This document shows, in pieces, positions 12,018-12,356 of a stretch of 12,356 nt of DNA. The notes beneath the pieces are model-generated. The model did no database searches. It worked only from the letters and a program-made list of their open reading frames with translations, and was not told the DNA's origin. Position 1 is the stretch's first letter; each line of letters opens with the position of its first letter. The stretch lies in the NCBI GenBank assembly GCA_007117185.1, contig SKHA01000208.1, positions 1 to 12,356 of the forward strand, given 5' to 3'. The stretch is from Spirochaeta sp. (GTDB lineage: Bacteria > Spirochaetota > Spirochaetia > DSM-27196 > Alkalispirochaetaceae). Position numbers and translations under genes: made by a program.

Positions 12018-12356
12018 TCAAGTCATACTGAGTTCGAGTTTATGTTTTATCTTTTCCCAGCCCGGGATGGCTGATTCGAGGAGCTTATAAAACTCTGGGC
12101 TATGGTCATGATATCTCAGGTGACACAGCTCATGGATCACAACATAATCAATGCATTCTTTCGGTGCTCTGATCAGGTCCGTATTGAGAGTTACTGTGCC
12201 CCTGTCTGAAAGACTGCCCCATCTTTTTTGCATTCGCTTGATGGAGAGTTTTGGCCGGTCAATACCGAGACCAGTGAACTTCTGCCAGCACCTATCCATG
12301 CTTTCTGCAAATTGAAGTTGTGCCTTTTCCAAATACCATTGGTTGAGTAGCTTCCT
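12018..12356 (-). CDS. YgjP-type (DUF45, M48-like) zinc metallopeptidase, partial, N-terminus beyond right edge
   Basis: The last 112 residues are visible. The frame is open to the right edge of the window and the upstream residues (LLNQWYLEKAQ) fit the family, so the true start is outside; an internal TTG at 12332 is not the start. The metal site is HELCHLRYHDHSPEF: an HExxH motif followed by a further His. WGSLSDRGTVTLN and the end W-E-K-I-K match YgjP/DUF45 proteins, which are about 230-240 aa long. Relatives are predicted zinc hydrolases of uncertain substrate and are often neighbours of type I restriction-modification genes. Codons here are clearly more A+T-rich than in the genes to the left, suggesting a different origin. 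The gene converges on the oxidoreductase operon. Confidence 0.85.
   Translation of the reverse strand, partial: RKLLNQWYLEKAQLQFAESMDRCWQKFTGLGIDRPKLSIKRMQKRWGSLSDRGTVTLNTDLIRAPKECIDYVVIHELCHLRYHDHSPEFYKLLESAIPGWEKIKHKLELSMT

Noticed and set aside
11690..12031. A plus-strand frame running from the Gfo/Idh gene through the hairpin region.
   Set aside because: Its left half is a shadow of the oxidoreductase and its right half crosses the inverted repeat. There is no ribosome binding site or recognisable product.

Overview
The window is G+C-rich, strongly G/C-ending-codon bacterial DNA up to about position 11890. From there to the right edge it becomes visibly more A+T-rich. Genes are tightly packed, with 4-8 bp overlaps inside operons. 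Genes inside operons have clear Shine-Dalgarno sites, while several first genes seem to be leaderless. Gene content suggests a saccharolytic bacterium that makes its own histidine. The phylum cannot be fixed from this sequence; a free-living spirochaete is one possibility, and that is only a guess.

Left block (1-4004, minus strand). Reading leftward, one operon-like run encodes an FGGY sugar kinase (507 aa), HisA, a HisIE-type fusion, a GhrA-like 2-hydroxyacid dehydrogenase, and then, probably from its own promoter, the first residues of a secreted or membrane protein. The HisIE protein has an intact HisE half, but its HisI half has lost the recognisable catalytic and metal-binding motifs.

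Centre (4005-7402). A 42-bp divergent promoter region separates the kinase from a plus-strand class I/II aminotransferase. A stand-alone PAS-domain protein (minus) overlaps the aminotransferase tail to tail. It diverges from a seven-TM Bax-inhibitor-1 family protein (plus), whose 3' end overlaps an AraC-type regulator (minus).

Right block (7495-11885, plus strand). Divergent from the AraC regulator lies a four-gene carbohydrate operon: an SDR oxidoreductase, a GH88-type unsaturated glucuronyl hydrolase, a xylose-isomerase-like TIM-barrel protein, and a Gfo/Idh/MocA oxidoreductase. The likely role is intracellular breakdown of an unsaturated uronic-acid oligosaccharide (lyase product of pectin, alginate or glycosaminoglycan type), switched by the AraC protein. 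A direct repeat beside the SDR promoter is a candidate operator.

Right edge (11886-12356). A compositional shift coincides with a 64-nt, nearly fully paired hairpin and a partial YgjP-type (DUF45) zinc metallopeptidase gene. This is plausibly the edge of an acquired region.

The points most worth a second look are the mirror-symmetric, overlapping divergent promoters with apparently leaderless starts; the degenerate HisI domain; the four-gene uronate-type operon with its candidate operator; the hairpin at the composition boundary; and short tandem duplications scattered through linkers and spacers. No RNA gene, CRISPR array or insertion sequence was recognised.
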